DNA of 64,000 bases, taken from the NCBI GenBank assembly GCA_001599975.1, contig BCIO01000004.1, positions 65,828 through 129,827 of the forward strand, written 5' to 3'. Below the pieces are notes generated by a model that saw only the letters and a list, made by a program, of their open reading frames with translations, had not been told where the DNA came from and did not search any database. Origin of the DNA: Cystobasidiopsis lactophilus (lineage: Eukaryota > Basidiomycota > Agaricostilbomycetes > Agaricostilbales > Chionosphaeraceae). Positions 1 to 12,500 of this stretch are shown in pieces. Numbering within the stretch: the first letter of the stretch is position 1; every line of letters begins with the position of its first letter. A program made the translations under genes and the position numbers.

Positions 1-2699
1 TAGGCTTCGTGCTCACCAACCTGATCGAGATGAACAAGCTCTGGGTCCGGCTGCAGCACCAAGGCTTGTCGAGGGACCGGGAGAAGCGCGAGATGGAGCG
101 CAAGGAGCTCCGCATCTTGGTCGGCACCAACCTGGTCCGGCTCTCCCAGCTGGAAGGCGTCAACTTGGAGATGTACCGCACCGTCATCCTCCCCTCCATC
201 TTGGAGCAGGTCGTCAATTGCAAGGACGTCATCGCGCAGGAATACTTGATGGAGATTGTCATTCAGGTTGGTGGCGTTCCCCTTTAGTCCCTCTTCACAA
301 TTGGTGACTCAGCACTTTTGGCCGCTTAACAGGTGTTCACGGACGATTTCCACCTAAGAACGCTAGGGCCCTTCTTGTCCGCCACAGCTCAGCTCCACCC
401 CAAGGTCAACATCAAGCAGATCGTCATCGCCTTGATCGACCGGCTAGCAGCCTACGCCGCTCGAGAAGCCGACAACGACGAAGAGCCGGCTTCACCCGTC
501 GTTTCCACTTCCGAGCAGCCGCAGCAAGAGGCTTCAACGAGCGGCCCGGTGCCGGAAGAGGGTTCAGAGGCAAAGCCAAAGGAGAACGGGGATGACACGC
601 AGTCGGAAGGCACTACAGCTGTGGATCCTGAAGAGGAGTCCAAGGAGGAGGAAGCGCCGCCGCCGCCACCTCCGCCGCCAGCACCTCAGGCCACGCCGGG
701 AGTGAAGAAGATCCGGGGCATCCCAGAGGACGTCAAGCTGTTCGAGGTCTTTTGGCATCAAGTCACCCAGTTGGTCAAGGTGCGTTCCTTTTTACCTGAG
801 CCACCAAAGGGCTCTGCGATAAGTTTCGACGCACAGGCCCGGCCGGATTTGTCGATTCAAGACATCACCGCTTTGTTGGTGTCGCTAGTCAACCTCTCGC
901 TCTCCTGCTATCCAGAACGACTGGAGTACGTCGGCCAAGTGCTCGAGTTCGCGGCGCAAAAGACGGCGGAATACCAGGACTCTCCCGACTTCCACCACCC
1001 GACCACCACCTCCAACCTGCTCGCCTTACTCTTAGCGCCCATCAACTCCTACCCCACCGTCCTCACCCTCCTCTCCCTTCCTTACTACTCCGAGCTCCTC
1101 GCTGCACAACCTTTTTCCACGCGCCGGTCGATCGCCCATGCCGTCGTATCGAGCGTGCTGAAGAACGAGACGATCATCGCCACCCCAGAGCACGTCAAGA
1201 GCGTGCTGGATCTCTGCCACGTTCTGGTCCGAGATCAACGGGACGTGGGCGTTGGCATGCCTTCTCGACCCATCTCCCGCACGGCGTCGCACCAACAGCA
1301 TTCCAATGCTCGAGGGGGCGGTGGCAACTCGTTCGACCCGGAGGAAATGGCGGAAGAGCAAGGGTGGATTGCTCGGATGGTGCACCTTTTCTACTCGGAC
1401 GACCTGGACGTCCAGTTCTCCCTCTTGGCCACGGCGCGCACCATCTTCCAATCTCCGGACACCGGCGAGCGCATCAAGTTCACCCTGCCACCTTTGATCG
1501 CTGCTTCCATCCAATTGGCAAGGAGATACAAGTGGCGAGAGCACTACCTGCAAGGCTTCGACGCCAAGCTGGACACACTTTATCGATTCATCCACCAAGT
1601 CACCTCGCAGCTTTACAACAAGGTCGACCAGGCCTCCGAGATCTGCCTCAGGCTTTATCTGCTGGCGCTGCAGGCAGCGGACGACACCGGGTCGGAAGGT
1701 TTGGCATACGAGTTTGCGGTTCAGGTGCGGGCGATGCCTCACTCTTGAGACTGTTCATGTCAGGCTCAAATCCGCTCTTGTCGCTCGCACAGGCCTTTAC
1801 GGTTTATGAAGAGTCGATCAACGACTCGAAGGCGCAGCTGCAGGCCATTACCCTCATCATCTCCACTTTGCAGCAAACGCGCGTCTTCTCCACCGACAAC
1901 TACGACACCATCATCACTAAAGCCGCCTTGCACGGCGCCAAGCTGCTCAAGAAGGGCCATCAAGCGACCGCTGTCGCTCTGGCGTCCCATCTTTGGTGGC
2001 AGACGCCGATTGCCGGCAAGGAAGAGGATGAAAAGGTGCGAGACTTGATGCCCACTCGATAATCCTGATAATAAAGGCTTATCAATCGCTACCAATTTTC
2101 ACGCACAGAATTTGTTCCGAGACGGCAAACGCGTGCTGGAATGCCTGCAAAAGTCGCTCCGGATCGCCACTTCTTGCATCGACGACCTCACCACCGTCGA
2201 GCTCTACGTCAACGCGCTCGAGCAATACCTCTACTATTTTGAGCGAGGGGTCGAAGAGGTGCGTTCACATCGCCTAGCCTAGCACTTGGTCTCCCTTCTC
2301 AAGTTCGGCTTGGGCTGGTCGCACAGGTCTCGGCGAAGCACGTCAACAGCCTGGTCGAGCTGATTACCACCAACATCGACAAGATCCACTCGTCCGACTT
2401 TGGCGCCACACCAGGCGCGGCTTCCGGCTTGATCGAGGGCGTCGGCCACCCAGACGCCGTGCTCCGCCACTTTCAATCCATCCTACTCGCTTTGGTTCGT
2501 GGCGTTCCCCTTCACAAGGAGGCTCTATAACTGATGCCAGGAGTGCTCTAAACAGTCTCAGAAGAAAGCAAACGAAGGCGGCCTGTTCGAGGAGTTGCAG
2601 ATCATTGGGCCGTGTCTGAAGTGCGTCTCTCTCGTCCCTCATCCCGTCCGTTCTCTTACTGATAGTGAGTGCAGATATGGGATACCCGTTCATCAATGA
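1..2699 (+). CDS. VPS35: VPS35, retromer core subunit (5'-truncated by window edge)
   Basis: Vps35 is the central alpha-solenoid scaffold of the retromer, which recycles cargo from endosomes to the trans-Golgi network. Exons: <1-266, 333-779, 837-1724, 1793-2035, 2109-2258, 2327-2494, 2556-2620, 2675-2699. The N-terminus lies outside the window; about 749 C-terminal residues remain. Family signatures are the block [20 protein letters not shown] after the third intron, the solenoid helices around [13 protein letters not shown], and the C-terminal [16 protein letters not shown] helix. An acidic, proline-rich insertion (positions about 470-700, with a run of eight prolines) interrupts the conserved core and is probably a disordered loop. 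The intron at 780-836 is 57 nt and has no stop in frame, so retention would add 19 residues. The last exon codes only nine residues. Confidence 0.95.
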
Positions 2700-3260
2700 A
2701 AAGGACTCTTCGTCTAGTCTCTCTTTCCTTAACGAATGAATCGCTGCGCATTGCAGAGTCTAGAAACGGTGACGAAACTCCTATAGGGAGTCAGAATCTC
2801 GGAACGCTCTCTTTTAGCGCCTTCTTGTCGTAAACAATGGCTTGTTCCAGAATCTCTTTTAGCGCCTTCTTGTCGTAAACATTGGCTTGTTCCAGAACGC
2901 GAGCCCTTCCTTGGCTCATTCCCATCCAGCCTCGGGCCCTCGCAACACATCCCCAGCTAGATCCCTGAAGCCACCCCTGCGATGGATACTGCATTGGTTT
3001 GGGATGTCGCGTCTTCAAGTTTGAGCAACGAACTCACAGTGCTTTGAGCAAGAATCGGCTCAACCCATTCTAAGCCTCCTGACGCCCTCTGGTCCATAAA
3101 GCTTGCAACCCTCTGCGTTGGCCCCCACGACAGTACCGGCCGCTTATTGGCAGGTCATCGTGGGGCCACCACCTGAATGGACGCCTCGCCATTTGATAAG
3201 TGGCCCTGCATCAAAACGAGGGGGCAGCGCTCACGGCACGCGCGTCAGGTGTTTGGAGAC
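2700..3260. other. Intergenic region VPS35 / F-box A
   Basis: No convincing gene. It holds the 45-bp tandem duplication described separately. Both flanking genes end here (convergent), so it probably contains two 3' UTRs. Confidence 0.6.
2808..2897. repeat. 45-bp tandem duplication, two copies
   Basis: Two adjacent 45-bp units (2808-2852 and 2853-2897), starting TCTCTTTTAGCGCC, differ at about one base (CAATGG versus CATTGG). The period is a multiple of three and both strands stay partly open, but I see no gene that uses it. The near identity suggests a recent duplication. Confidence 0.9.
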
Positions 3261-4721
3261 TCAAAGGTGGCGCCCCTGGATGACTTTGACCTTGGTATCC
3301 AACGCAAACTCGTTGGCCACAGCCCAAATGTGGGAAGCTGCCCGGTCCGCATCGTTATTGGGTCGTTTAGGCCCGAAGATTTCCAACTCTTCGAGCTTCG
3401 AAAGAGAAGTAGTGCTTCTGAGCGCTTCCAGAATGAGGCGCATGAAGAGATGGTGTAGACTGATTTCCTGGTTGAGATTCGCACGGCCTGACGAAATACC
3501 GATCTGGAGCCCGCAAACTTCGGCAAGAGCGCCGCACGCCAAAAGTCCAGAAAGAACACGCTGGAGGTGTTTAGCTTCGTCTACTGTGCCAAACGGATTC
3601 AGCTTGAAAGCAAAGTGCCGAAGAGTGGTTTGAAGGAGGAAGTCGGATAAGTTGTCGACCAGGAACCAATCGGCAGACACGAGAGAAATAGAGGTAATTG
3701 CAGCCAGTCGAGAAGGCTCTGTGCCGGCGATTGCGTGGGGCAATGGAAGGCTGCCGGACGTGATAAGAGAGCGGGACGAGGTGGGTATAACAAGGCCGGC
3801 CAAAAGCCCTTCCCACGCCTCCCATTGACTTTCAGCTTCGCCGTTGGCCACACGGAAGCGCAAAATGATCTCAGTGATCGAAACGTCTCCCGAGAGAGCA
3901 CGCTCCAAGACCAAACGTCGACAGAGACGCGTTGACAAACCCTTGAATGTTGCTCGGTCGCCTTCTCCGCCTGACACGGCAAGCAAGCGCAAGGAGGGCG
4001 TGTCTTGGAAAAATGACGACACGTCTCTCCCCGAGAACGTTGGAAATGGAGTCTCGAGCTTCACCAACTGTCCGAAGGTGAGCGCATCCAGGAGCGCGCC
4101 AGATATTCGGAATCCCTGGGTGGTGCCCAGAATCTTGACTGTCGGTAGCTGAACAAGATAGATAGACAACATGGCGATTATTTTTGCCTCTCCGCGCGAC
4201 AGCTTGTCGTCTCCTTCATATTCGTAATCGTCGGGCAGCGCAAAGTGCAGGAATCGAGCCCATCTCTTGGCGGGCCCTAACGAAAAGCCAGTCTTGGGCT
4301 CGCTTTGCTCGTGAAGCTCTCCTGTCACCGTCCAAGACAATGTGATAGTGCGGAAGTAGTTCTGGCAGATTGCGTCGAACAAGCTCTTGGAGAGGAAAGC
4401 CAACGGCGGCCAAAGGCGAAGGTGTCGGCTGATCTTGATATTGACTTGGTGCGATGGATCGCAATAGAGTGCTGCGAAGATTTTATGCAGCACTTCGGCG
4501 GGCAGCGTCTCGAGGGTGGCCATTTTCAAAATCTTTGGGAGGTCGAGCCCTGCCATGGAAGCCGCGTCAGGCAGTGAAACTTGGGTGCCCAAAAGCAGCA
4601 AGCGTTTGCAAGAAGCGGAGAAACCCACAATGACGCTTAGCGTTGTGGCTGTGGAGGGGAAACCCGTCGTCGCTGAGGAGGCGCACCGCTTCAACTTTGA
4701 GAGGTGGCGAAAGAGACTCAT
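3261..4721 (-). CDS. F-box-like protein A
   Basis: Uninterrupted frame of 486 residues. A degenerate F-box-like helix (LETLPAEVLHKIFAALYCDP, about residues 69-90) is followed by a long leucine-rich, repeat-poor region of the kind seen in fungal F-box/LRR-like families. Such proteins usually bind Skp1 through the F-box and present substrates to SCF ubiquitin ligases; that role is inferred. It is clearly paralogous to the next gene on the same strand: both have an SRHLR motif about 20 residues after the F-box, a KRW motif, and a near-identical HHLFMRLILE / IHLFMRIILE helix near the C-terminus. The start is uncertain. The ATG at 4721 gives the longest product, but the internal ATGs at 4556 and just before the F-box would suit the family equally well. 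Confidence 0.75.
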   Translation of the reverse strand: MSLFRHLSKLKRCASSATTGFPSTATTLSVIVGFSASCKRLLLLGTQVSLPDAASMAGLDLPKILKMATLETLPAEVLHKIFAALYCDPSHQVNIKISRHLRLWPPLAFLSKSLFDAICQNYFRTITLSWTVTGELHEQSEPKTGFSLGPAKRWARFLHFALPDDYEYEGDDKLSRGEAKIIAMLSIYLVQLPTVKILGTTQGFRISGALLDALTFGQLVKLETPFPTFSGRDVSSFFQDTPSLRLLAVSGGEGDRATFKGLSTRLCRRLVLERALSGDVSITEIILRFRVANGEAESQWEAWEGLLAGLVIPTSSRSLITSGSLPLPHAIAGTEPSRLAAITSISLVSADWFLVDNLSDFLLQTTLRHFAFKLNPFGTVDEAKHLQRVLSGLLACGALAEVCGLQIGISSGRANLNQEISLHHLFMRLILEALRSTTSLSKLEELEIFGPKRPNNDADRAASHIWAVANEFALDTKVKVIQGRHL

Positions 4722-5145
4722 GGGTGCGGCACCTCTTCCCAGCGCTTAGAAGGGTAGCGTACAAATCTCAGTTGTGGCGACGATAGGGTTAGTGGGAATG
4801 CACGCCGGACGCCACTCTGGAAAGAGAAGGGATGATATGAGACCCCGTTGCCCTCATTCGCCACCTCTACAGGTCAAAAGGGTTGCGCCGCAGTCTGGTT
4901 TTGGCATGTTTATATACTGTGCAGGGCACAAAGACAAGGGGAGGCACTGGACATACCAAACACTCATTTCATGCAAGCTGGCTCGCCACTTCGTTTTTGC
5001 CCAATCCGCCGCTGTTCTGGCCGTCCACACCTCGAACAGGCCAGCGATGGTGGACCGGACAAGCATCACTAAGCCAAAAAAGGGGCAGTCAGCATTGGTC
5101 GTTTTGCTCCTATGAATGTATAATCACCTTCGAACAAACGTTGAT
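4722..5145. other. Intergenic region between the two F-box-like genes
   Basis: Promoter and 5' UTR of F-box A plus 3' UTR of F-box B. I see no gene or repeat. Confidence 0.6.
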
Positions 5146-6647
5146 TCAACGCAATGTGACTTTTACCCGCCCTTGAAGACTCGCTTCTTGCGCCAAAGCC
5201 TTGGCGAGAGTAAAGGACAGGTTGTCGGTTGTTCCACTTCCGGCTATCGCGTCGTGGGCTTCGAATGTAACCACCAGCTCTTGCAGATTTTGAAGGGGAC
5301 CGCCAGGACGGCATTGTTCGAGGATGATGCGCATGAAAAGATGGATTGGATATATGTCTTCATCGTCCGTAAAGTCGCCTTCCCAGGGCACATTGACCAC
5401 CATCGTGGCGAGATTATCAAAAGCTGATGTGGAGAAGAGGAAGCGCATGAGCTTGTCCAGCGCAGCCGCGTTGACCACATTGGTACTTGCTTCCATTTGG
5501 CAGTGGAACGAGCTGGGTCGAGCCCACCTCAAAAGGTCGCCCACGCCATCCACAAGCCACCAGTGAAACCACGTCAGCTGGAAAGTAGTATCAGCAACCA
5601 TAGGATGGTCGGCATTTACTCTAAAAGGTGCCTTAATAGGACACTCGACCTCGTCGGGGTCTTCCAGGGAGTCGTCGTTGAGGTTGAGGTTGACTTTTGT
5701 GTGGGTCCCAAATCGCTTGAACAACACGGGCATCAATGCCCTCCAGCCGACCGCGTCCTCGACTGCCCCCAAATCCAATTCGATCTCATCAATGACCGGT
5801 TCCTCTCTTCCCGTTCGACTTAGCGCCAGCCCTAAGAATCCTTGGGTGGAAAAGCCATCGAAGGGCGTCTCGCCACATCCGGATTTCTCGAGGCGGAGTC
5901 GGTGGAGGGCCGGGACGTTCTGGAAGAGCGGAAGAATATCCCGACACAAGCTCTTAAAGGGACATTGAAGGTCCACGAGATTCCCTTCCAAGAGCGTTGA
6001 CAGAGCCAAGACAGGGGGGTCAAAGAACGGGGAAATGGCGCGCATCGCGATGTTGACAGAGGGAAGCTGATGCATATATATCGCCAGAATGGCGGTCCAG
6101 AAAGCTTCGCGCTGCAGCCGGTAGAGGTTCTTTATTCTGTCCTCCACGAGCAGACCACTGCTGGCCAGATCAATAGCGAGGCATCGAACCCAACGCTTGG
6201 AAGGAGCAAGACGGAAAAGGAATGCTGGATCTGCGCGCTTCTCTATCCTCCAATCGACTTGCCAGTGTAGACTGAGGGTATGGAAGAACGCGGCGCAGGC
6301 GGGGTCGAGGAGCGCTTTACAAATGAAAGCCAATGGTGGGGGTTGGCGGAGGTGGCGGCTCTTGGTTATATCTACTGGGTCGATATAGACGTGGGAGAAA
6401 ATGTGGATCAGGACGTCTGCTGGCAGCTTATCGAGAGGCATGCCGAGAAATCGGGATTCAGCTTCGGAATGGAGCGACCTGATCGAGCCCAGCGCGGAGT
6501 CAGCCCAAATTTTGGAAGGTAACACGATGGAACTTACCGTGGTATCCCTTGACAATGATCGCAGTGGGCCAAGTTAGGGCGCTTCGTGACGGAACTCGGC
6601 CGGTCAGAGATCCAGAAGTCTCCAGTCTGCAGGGCAGTCCTCAGCAT
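5146..6647 (-). CDS. F-box-like protein B (tandem paralogue of A)
   Basis: Two-exon model: 6538-6647 (ATG at 6647) and 5146-6478, 480 residues, joined across a 59-nt intron with a GTAAGT donor, a CTGAC branch-like site and a CAG acceptor. The F-box-like segment PLDKLPADVLIHIFSHVYID is followed by the SRHLR, KRW and IHLFMRIILE motifs shared with protein A. Without the upstream exon the first ATG would be at 6441, just before the F-box, and the protein would be 432 residues. I prefer the spliced form because the phase closes exactly and the length then matches the paralogue. Only 129 bp separate its start from that of MCM10 on the other strand, so the two share a promoter. Substrate-adaptor function is inferred from the F-box. 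Confidence 0.75.
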
Positions 6648-6776
6648 CACCGGGCACGATCACACAGCACAAGCAGGCACCTCAGAGAGAACCACACAAA
6701 GCACAGCAACGCGAGATCACAAGACCAAAGCCGCCGTCCCGGGAAGAGCGAGGTCTGCTCCTGAACAGCGGGAGGA

Positions 6777-9376
6777 ATGCAGGCGTCGACGTCCAAACCA
6801 GCCGCAGCGGCGCCCATCGCGTCGCCGAGCAAGCTGCAAGCTCAGATCGCCGAATTGCAGGCGCAACTGGCCCTCGCTGAAGAGGCCAAAGCGGCCAAGA
6901 ACGCGCACAAGAGGGAGGCGCCTGTTCTGGCTGCTGGCTCGCCCTCGCCCAGTACATTTGTTCCCGTGTGTGCTCTGAACTACAGTGCTTATATGAGCTA
7001 CGAACAGAGCGGCGCAGAGTGGAGCAGGATGTCAAGCCCCGGTCTTTCCGAGCCGCAAGCTCAAAGGCCAACAACAACAAGGAGCCCGCATTGCTCGCCC
7101 CAGAGCCTCCCCAGCGTGCGTCCGAGTCTTCCTGCTTGTTTCAAATGCTCCATATGAAACATAACAAACACAAACACAGGCCCGTCGCACCTGCTCCGAG
7201 GCATGGACAAGCAGCGCTCCCAGCTCAAGGCTGCCGAGGACCGGTCGACCATGGCGAGGTCCACGACTTTCCAGGCCCCCGCGCCGCCCGCCAAGCCCAA
7301 AGAAGACGACGAGCCTTCTTACGCCGACCTGGACGACATGAGCGGCCACCGGGACGACGCGCTGGCTATCATCGAGCGCCTCGAGCCCGGTCCCAAAGAG
7401 TTCAAGGTGGACCCGCAAGACCCGTTGTTTGAAAAGGTCGAACCGAATTCTCGTATCAATCTAAGGTGGGCGGTTGCACTCCTGCTTTAAATGGCTCCGC
7501 ATTTACCAATGGAGTGCTGCTCACAGAGCGAGGTTCACGCCGCACGACGAGTTGCAAGACCACCTGGCCGCCCGCTTCCACCTCACCCTATCCCAGCTCT
7601 ACTCCATCGTCAAGCCCGGTCGAGGGTCGGACATGGACGTGCCGGTCGAAGGCGACTTTGTCTTGATTGGCGTCATGGCCGAGAAGAGCGACATCCGCAT
7701 GACCGCGCCCGCCCAAGCCCTCAACAAGCCTCCGCCGCCCAAGAAGAAGGAAAAGAAAAAGGAAGACGAGGCTAACGTCTTGCCCGCTGATGCCAAGGAG
7801 GACGAGGACTTGAAGGAGGACGAGGGTCTTGGTGGGCCAGACGAGGACGAGCCGAACCCTTACTCCCAGCAACGCAAGCCCAAGCGATACGTCATGTTCA
7901 AGCTGCTCGACCTGCGCCTCCGGCGAGGAGCCGCAGTGTCCACTGGCGATGCCTACATCAACGTCATCATGTTCGAAGCCGAGTCGAGCTCCATCATCGA
8001 GGAAGCCGGCTCTTCTGAGGACGAAGCCGTGCCTTCTACCTCTTCGAAAAGGATCAAGGTCACGGATAAGATCAAGCGCAAGAAGGAAAAGCAAAAGTCT
8101 TACCGTGGCGGGTCCGGCGGAGCCTACGAGAAGTTTTGGCAAGAGCCCGACGGCACCGTGATCGCCATTCTCAACCCTAAGGTGCTGAAGCCTAGACCTC
8201 AGGTTGGTCACTAAGCCTTTCGTGTAATGCCAAGGCTGATCTTCCAATTTGTCTGTGGCAACAGCCCGGCAGACCCAACCAGAATGTGCTCACCGTGACC
8301 CCCGAGTCGGCACATTCGATCATGCTTATCGGCAAGTCGTCTGACTTGGGCAAGTGTCCGGCCATGCGTCGGGATGGGACCGTTTGTGGCTCCTGGTTTG
8401 ACAAGTGCGCTGCTGCCCGCCTCTAACCCTCCAAATTGATGGCTTATTTGGGATTTGCCTCTCACACAGACGAGTTAACGACGCCTGCGACTTTCATGTG
8501 GCACAAGCCTTGCAAAAGACTCGATCTGGCCGCTCAGAGCTCATGGTCGGCACGTCTAGCTTGACGTCCACCACTTCCAAGAACGGCACCCAGGGCCGCT
8601 TTTTCAAAGGCGCCGGCTCCTCTGGCAAACCAGTCGGCTACGACCCGGTCACCAAGACAGGCCTTCTTCCTCGCGACAACAAGACGCACGTTGAAGGCGT
8701 CAAGACGTACGTTTTCGGTGGCTCGTCTGGCGCCACCCGCAAGAAGCCCATCGGCTTTCCCACCCTCTCCAAGCGCTTCCAAGATGACGCCGGTGGGTAT
8801 GCGGTGCCTTCAAAAGCGAAAGAGAAGAAGGAGCGTATCGACCAGAAGCGCAAACGGGACGAGGAGGAGGCCAACCTGCGCAAGATCCTCAAGAAGGACG
8901 AGGGCCGATCGGTGGGCGCCAAGTACCTAGCCAAGAGCAACAAGATGGAGGAAGAGGAGAAGAAGAAGCGCGCGGCCGAGCAGTTACCCAAGAAGAAGGT
9001 GTTCGACGCGTCGTCTCTGCGGGCCATCGGCTTCGACCCAACCCAAACCGCGGTTCGAAACGAGGACGAAGCCACGAAGAAGCTCAGGGTATGTCTCCGT
9101 TCTCCCTCATCACGGTTGCATGGGCAGAGAGCTTAAAACTTTGGGCCCCACCTCGAACAGCTGGAGCACGCTACCGCCATCTTGAACGAAGACGCGCCTC
9201 GAGTGGCTCCCAAGCTTGGGCCGGCTCCAGGCCAGCCAAAGAAGAGGTCCAATGTGCGCATCCCAGAGAGCGCCCGCCTAGCGGATCAGCGGCAAAGGGA
9301 TTTGGCGCACGAGCAGCAGGAGGACTCGGATGAGGACGAGCTGGTTATATTGCCTCCTTCGAGCAGTTCGAAATGA
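6777..9376 (+). CDS. MCM10: MCM10 replication initiation factor
   Basis: Mcm10 activates the CMG helicase at replication origins and binds single-stranded DNA and polymerase alpha. Exons: 6777-6965, 7028-7115, 7180-7465, 7527-8202, 8265-8404, 8470-9088, 9161-9376; 737 residues. The N-terminus has a short coiled coil (about residues 20-42). The central OB fold is split by a lysine/aspartate-rich insertion after the IGVMAEKSDIRM strand. The zinc finger has exactly the family spacing C-X9-C-X11-C-X2-H, beginning at KCPAMRRDGTVCGSW, and is interrupted by the 8405-8469 intron. A basic, coiled-coil-rich tail follows (KRKRDEEEANLRKILKK region). The zinc finger with preceding OB fold identifies the family; the first intron (6966-7027) is the least certain junction. 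Confidence 0.93.
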
Positions 9377-9518
9377 GCATCCCTATCTATGCCTTACTCT
9401 ATTGCCACCTTGGGATACCGTAAAGGTGTTGTTGTGGCAAAGGTGGAGCGCTCACGCAGTGGCATCATGCCCCCAAAATTCTCTTGAACCGACACCAGCA
9501 ACGATGTATTGAGACAGC

Positions 9519-12500
9519 ATGGATTTGAGGGCTCTGCTTGATGCACACAGCTTGCCTGTGGCCGTCCTAGACCGCCAGGGCTCGCTCCAGTTCAGCAATG
9601 CAGCCTTCGATGCGTTAATCGACGTCGATCAGAAGGTCCTGGCCAGGCAGCTCCAAGGGCCTTTGCCGCAGCGCATTTGGGCGTACGGCTACTCTTGGAC
9701 TGTGGCCGCCAATGGCAGCAGCGAGGTGTTGCTCATGGCGCAGGATCGGGAGCAGCTGGAGGAGCCAGCGCCGGTGGACTGGCGGGAGGCCGACCGCTTT
9801 CGCGGGCTCTTCCAAATGTCAAGCGAGATGGCGGTTCAGATCCGCGAGTTTGATTGGGCAACAACCTCGCTGGGCGCCATGCAGGACTGGCCTCAGCCGC
9901 TGCTCGATTTAATCCTGCTCATCCTCTCCAGCCATGTCGCCATGACGGCTTACTGTGGTCACGAACACATTGTCATCTACAACGACGCTTACATTCAAAT
10001 CCTTGGGCCGCGGAAGCATCCCTTTGTGCTTGGCAAGAAAGCGGAACTCGCCTGGTCCGAGATTTGGGCGTACATTCAAGCGCCGCTGGAAGCTTGCATG
10101 GCTGGCAAGGCGCATGCGGAGGTTGGGCATCGTATGCTATGGTATCGGCCTACCGAGGATGGATCGGACTATACAGAGGTGTTTACGGATTGGTGCGTTT
10201 CCCCTTTGTCTATTAATCCCAGAGCAGCAGCTGAACGGGACTTACAGGTATTACACGCCTGTCCGCCACAACCAAGAGGTTTTCGCCAACCTACATGTCA
10301 TGTTCGAACGAACGCTGGGCTTGCATCCCATCAGCCAGCGTCGCCTAGGCGCCATCTCCAACCTTCACCGACTTACCGCTTCGAGATCTCTCATTGACCT
10401 CTGCCGCCTGGCTTGCGCAGAGTGCCTCTCGCACCTCCAATTCGATCTGCCCTATGCGCTGGCTTATACCTGTGGGCCTGGGGAGAGCGGTCCTTCGAGT
10501 GACCTGGGGCAGGACAGCACGGTGCAGCTTTCGTCGGCCGGCTCTGTGATCTCGGTCGATCAGAGTGCGACTGACGAAGTGGTGTTCACTTTGCAAGAGA
10601 CGGTCGGTCTGGAGTTCGATGTCCCGGCAGCGCCGTCTAGGTTCTCGGTCGACATGACCATCCCACCATCCCCCGATTCAGCAGACAACATTTGGAGCGT
10701 CCCTCTCTATCAAATGTGTCAGACAAAACAGCCGGTTGTGGTGGAAAACCTAGCTGCCGTCTTGAAGGACACCACTCACCGGGGCCTGGAAGACATGATC
10801 TCTAACAAGGCGGTCTGCCTGCCGCTGCTCCACGGCGGAAAAGTCGTCGGCGCGTTCATCGTTTTCGTCACACCTGCTTTGGCCTATGATGTGAGCTGGC
10901 GTTTACTTACTTATTTTGGAGACTGGATCCTGACGACCAAAATTCCATATTCCACAGTCCGAGTTCCGGGTCTTTGTCGACATTTTGCACATGCACCTTT
11001 CGATGAGTGCGGATATGATCAAGCACCTTGAAGTCGAGATGCAGCGGGCAGAAGAGCTGGCCGCTTTGGACCGAGCTAAAACGAGCTTCTTCACTTGTAG
11101 GTCGAACCCGAGTGGCCCCATCCTTTGCTGAGGTGCGGTGATCAGCTGTCAGCCACGAGTTCAGGACGCCTCTGTCTTTGATTTTGGCCCCCGCCCAAGA
11201 TATGGCTGACGACCCAGCTCTGAACCCTCGTCAAGAGAAGGAGATCCGCTTGATTGCGCGCAATGCCAAGCGCCTCAGGAAGCTCGTCACCTCGATTCTC
11301 GACTATAGCAGAGCGGCGGCCGGCAAGCTATCTTCCACATTTTCGCCGGTGGCCTTGGGTCAAGTGACGCTCGAGCTGGCGAGCTCCTTCCAAGGCGCCA
11401 TCGAACATGCTGGCATGGACCTGGTGCTCGAGAACAAATGTCCGCCCGACCAAGCTGTCTTCGTTGACATTGATCACTGGGAGCGGATTGTGTTCAACTT
11501 GCGTGCGTCCCGTCCTGTCTGACATCCGCGACGCAAAATTCAGACGAGCTTGGTCCCAGTCTCGAACGCGTTCAAGTACTGCTCTGAAGGGACAATAGCT
11601 GTCACTTGCTCTTCGGACGAAAAGTTCTTTTGGTTCGCCGTCAGAGACACAGGCGTCGGCATTCCTAGCAGCGAGCTCGGCAACGTCTTTCAGAAATTTC
11701 ACCGCATCGACAACCCCAACAGTCGAGTTACCGAAGGCAGTGGCATCGGCCTTTCTTTGACACTCGAGCTGGTGAAGCTCCACGGCGGCCGGATTTCAGT
11801 TGACTCGGTCTGGCAAGAAGGCTCAACTTTCACCGTCCGCCTCCCTTTGGGCAGCGAGCACTTGCCCAAGCAGTACCTATCGCTGCCGTCGGATTTGACC
11901 TCAAGGATGCAAGGGTTCGCCAACGACGCGGCCGAAGACGTTTCCCGCTGGGCGCAGCCCACTACGACGGCGTCAGAAACCGAAGAACAATCCGACTCGG
12001 CTAAACCGGCCTTCCTGGAGCTCTTTCCTCCTCTTATTTTCGGCGACAGTCTGAACCCCCTCCGGGCCAAGGTGTTGCTCGCGGACGACAATGCTGACAT
12101 GCGGTCTTACATCTACTCCATCCTCAGCCCGCACGTCGACGTCTATACAGCTTTCGATGGCGTCAACGCATTGGATAAGCTTCGAAAAGGCGACGTCGAC
12201 TTCGACCTACTCGTGTCGGATATCAATATGCCCAGACTATCAGGGCTACAGACTCTGGCGGAGATCCGAAAGGATCCTCGACTCCAATCCCTCCGTGTCA
12301 TCATTTTGTCGGCTCGAGCTGGCGAAGAAGCCTCGGTCGAAAGCCTGCGGGCTGGCGCGGACGACTACCTATCGAAGCCGTTCTCGTCCCGCGAGCTGCT
12401 GGTCCGTGTCCACCGCAGCCTCAACATATCGGCCGCGAAGAAGGAGCTCGAACTTCGCGTCAAGGAGCGCACAGGCGAGCTCGAGGAGTCGCGCGAAAAC

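Noticed and set aside
1032-1742. Long antisense frame inside VPS35
   Set aside because: Shadow of a GC-rich coding exon; the sense strand carries the clear VPS35 protein.
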